Of a stretch of 13,922 nucleotides of DNA, positions 12,956-13,922 are shown in pieces. Made by a program: the position numbers and the translations under genes. Source of the DNA: Deltaproteobacteria bacterium RIFOXYA12_FULL_61_11 (GTDB lineage Bacteria > Bdellovibrionota_F > JAHFAK01 > YA12-FULL-61-11). The first letter of the stretch is position 1; each line of letters starts with the position of its first letter. The stretch is from NCBI GenBank assembly GCA_001799195.1, contig MGSU01000334.1:24997-38918 (forward strand), read 5' to 3'. Under the pieces are notes generated by a model. That model saw only the letters and a list, made by a program, of their open reading frames with translations. It was not told where the DNA came from and searched no databases.

Positions 12956-13922
12956 TCAGCGCAACCCTCTGGCCTGCCACGCTTTTGCCAGCACCAGCGC
13001 GAGGTCCGCCTGGTGATAGCGACGATACGTCCAGAGGAAGAAGAGGATCGCCACGCCCTCGTAGAAGCGCGCGACGGGGAGCTTCAGCAGCAGAGGGAGC
13101 AGGGGCAACAGCCTTGGGAACCCCAGACCGAACGAGAAGAGGCGTCGGAGGTTGAGGAACCTCTGAGCCTCAGGAAGCTCGAGCAAGGAGGTTTGGAAGG
13201 AGAAGGCTCCAAAGGGTCTTTCCGGGGAGGGTACGTACAAACCGAGGGCGAGCGCCCGTTCCGTGAGGGGGAGTCCGGGAAAAGGCTGGAACAGGGAACA
13301 GGTGGCAGCATCGGCACCGAGTTCCTGGTTGAACCGCAGCGTGGTCAAGGCATCGGCGGGCGTTTCACCCGGCAGACCGATCATGTTCGAGGTTTTGAGG
13401 AACATCCCGGCTGCTTTGATCCTACGGGCTGCGGCGGCCAGGGCCTCATCGCTCTCGTCCTTGCCCAGGAGTTCGCGTCGGCGACGTTCGTCCCCGCATT
13501 CGACTCCCATCTCCACCCAACGGCAACCGGCCCTGGCCAACGCCTCGACCACCTCTCCGGTCAAAAGGGAAGCCCGCCCCGCGCAGGTGAAGGGCAGGCC
13601 AACCTCAAGACGGTAGCGTCCGAGAAATTCCTGCAGCCAGGCGCGATCCGCGGTGAAGGTATCGTCGTTGAAATACACTGCGGCCAGACCGGCGGACTGT
13701 TTGATGCGGAGGAGCTCGCTCACGATCCTGGCCGGGGAACGCAACCGCACGGCCCCACCGCCATAGAGCCGCCGGAGGGTCCCGTTGACGCAGAAGGTGC
13801 AGGCATAGGGACATCCCCGGCCGATGAAGAACTCCTTGGTCGTGGCTCGCCGTAGGACCGGATAGCGTTGAAAATAGAGTTCCCAGAGGGGGTCGGGCAA
13901 CTCGTCGAGGTTGGCCACCAAG
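12956..13922 (-). CDS. radical SAM protein, probably C-terminal part of a cobalamin-binding (B12) radical SAM enzyme; 5' end outside window
   Basis: The visible 321 residues begin inside the gene at the right edge and end at TGA (12958-12956). Near the start is the radical SAM cluster motif CPYACTFC, i.e. CxxxCxxC with Cys37, Cys41 and Cys44 of the visible part, which binds the 4Fe-4S cluster that cleaves S-adenosylmethionine. FNDDTFT (about 94-100), EMGVECGDE and MIGLPGET fit the radical SAM barrel. The stretch before the motif (NLDELPDPLWE, 4-14) is typical of the junction following an N-terminal B12-binding domain, as in BchE/HpnJ-like methylases and cyclases, so that domain probably lies beyond the window. 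The C-terminal 70 residues are hydrophobic and Leu-rich and may associate with the membrane. The substrate is unknown. gcvP follows 99 bp downstream on the same strand with no evident functional link. Confidence 0.85.
   Translation of the reverse strand, partial: LVANLDELPDPLWELYFQRYPVLRRATTKEFFIGRGCPYACTFCVNGTLRRLYGGGAVRLRSPARIVSELLRIKQSAGLAAVYFNDDTFTADRAWLQEFLGRYRLEVGLPFTCAGRASLLTGEVVEALARAGCRWVEMGVECGDERRRRELLGKDESDEALAAAARRIKAAGMFLKTSNMIGLPGETPADALTTLRFNQELGADAATCSLFQPFPGLPLTERALALGLYVPSPERPFGAFSFQTSLLELPEAQRFLNLRRLFSFGLGFPRLLPLLPLLLKLPVARFYEGVAILFFLWTYRRYHQADLALVLAKAWQARGLR

Overview
The window looks like a chromosomal stretch from a GC-rich Gram-negative bacterium. It has lipoprotein and Sec signal peptides, a CpaF/TadA-type secretion ATPase, a PAS-PAS hybrid histidine kinase and a fused (single-chain) GcvP. 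The style of the kinase and ATPase is reminiscent of myxobacterial or other deltaproteobacterial genomes, but this is an impression from reading the proteins and not a phylogenetic result. There is no rRNA, tRNA, CRISPR array, transposase or phage gene.

Left part (1-2700): a 5' fragment of a lipoprotein gene runs off the left edge on the minus strand. It is divergent from a secreted protein (534-1958) with a C-terminal HExxHxxGxxD zinc site and a plausible Met-turn, i.e. a snapalysin-like metzincin. Between them lies a gene-free, locally AT-rich 364-bp region with a candidate promoter and two hairpins. On the minus strand follow two small membrane-anchored proteins of unknown function: 53 aa at 1990-2151, missed by ordinary length cut-offs, and 139 aa at 2259-2678.

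Middle (2823-7421): a lone CpaF-type ATPase on the plus strand meets, tail to tail with a 19-bp overlap, a cytoplasmic PAS-PAS-HisKA-HATPase-REC hybrid kinase. Upstream of the kinase, on the same strand, is an NCS1-family nucleobase/hydantoin/allantoin-type transporter. No pilus partners and no separate response regulator are present here.

Right part (7543-13922): folD, gcvT and gcvH form a tight operon with two ATGA overlaps, behind a good sigma70-like promoter and a 9-bp inverted repeat in the leader. gcvP (P1 and P2 fused, 953 aa) faces them on the minus strand; the gcvH and gcvP stop codons are one base apart. Together they provide the T, H and P proteins of glycine cleavage (glycine to CO2, NH3 and 5,10-methylene-THF), and FolD interconverts the one-carbon product. 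The L protein (lpd) and lipoylation enzymes must be elsewhere. A radical SAM gene, probably the C-terminal part of a cobalamin-binding type enzyme, runs off the right edge.

Most of the window is ordinary metabolism. The least explained parts are the secreted metzincin with its large uncharacterised N-terminal region, the two small membrane proteins, and several short inverted or direct repeats placed exactly at leaders and start codons. I found no convincing new multi-gene system.
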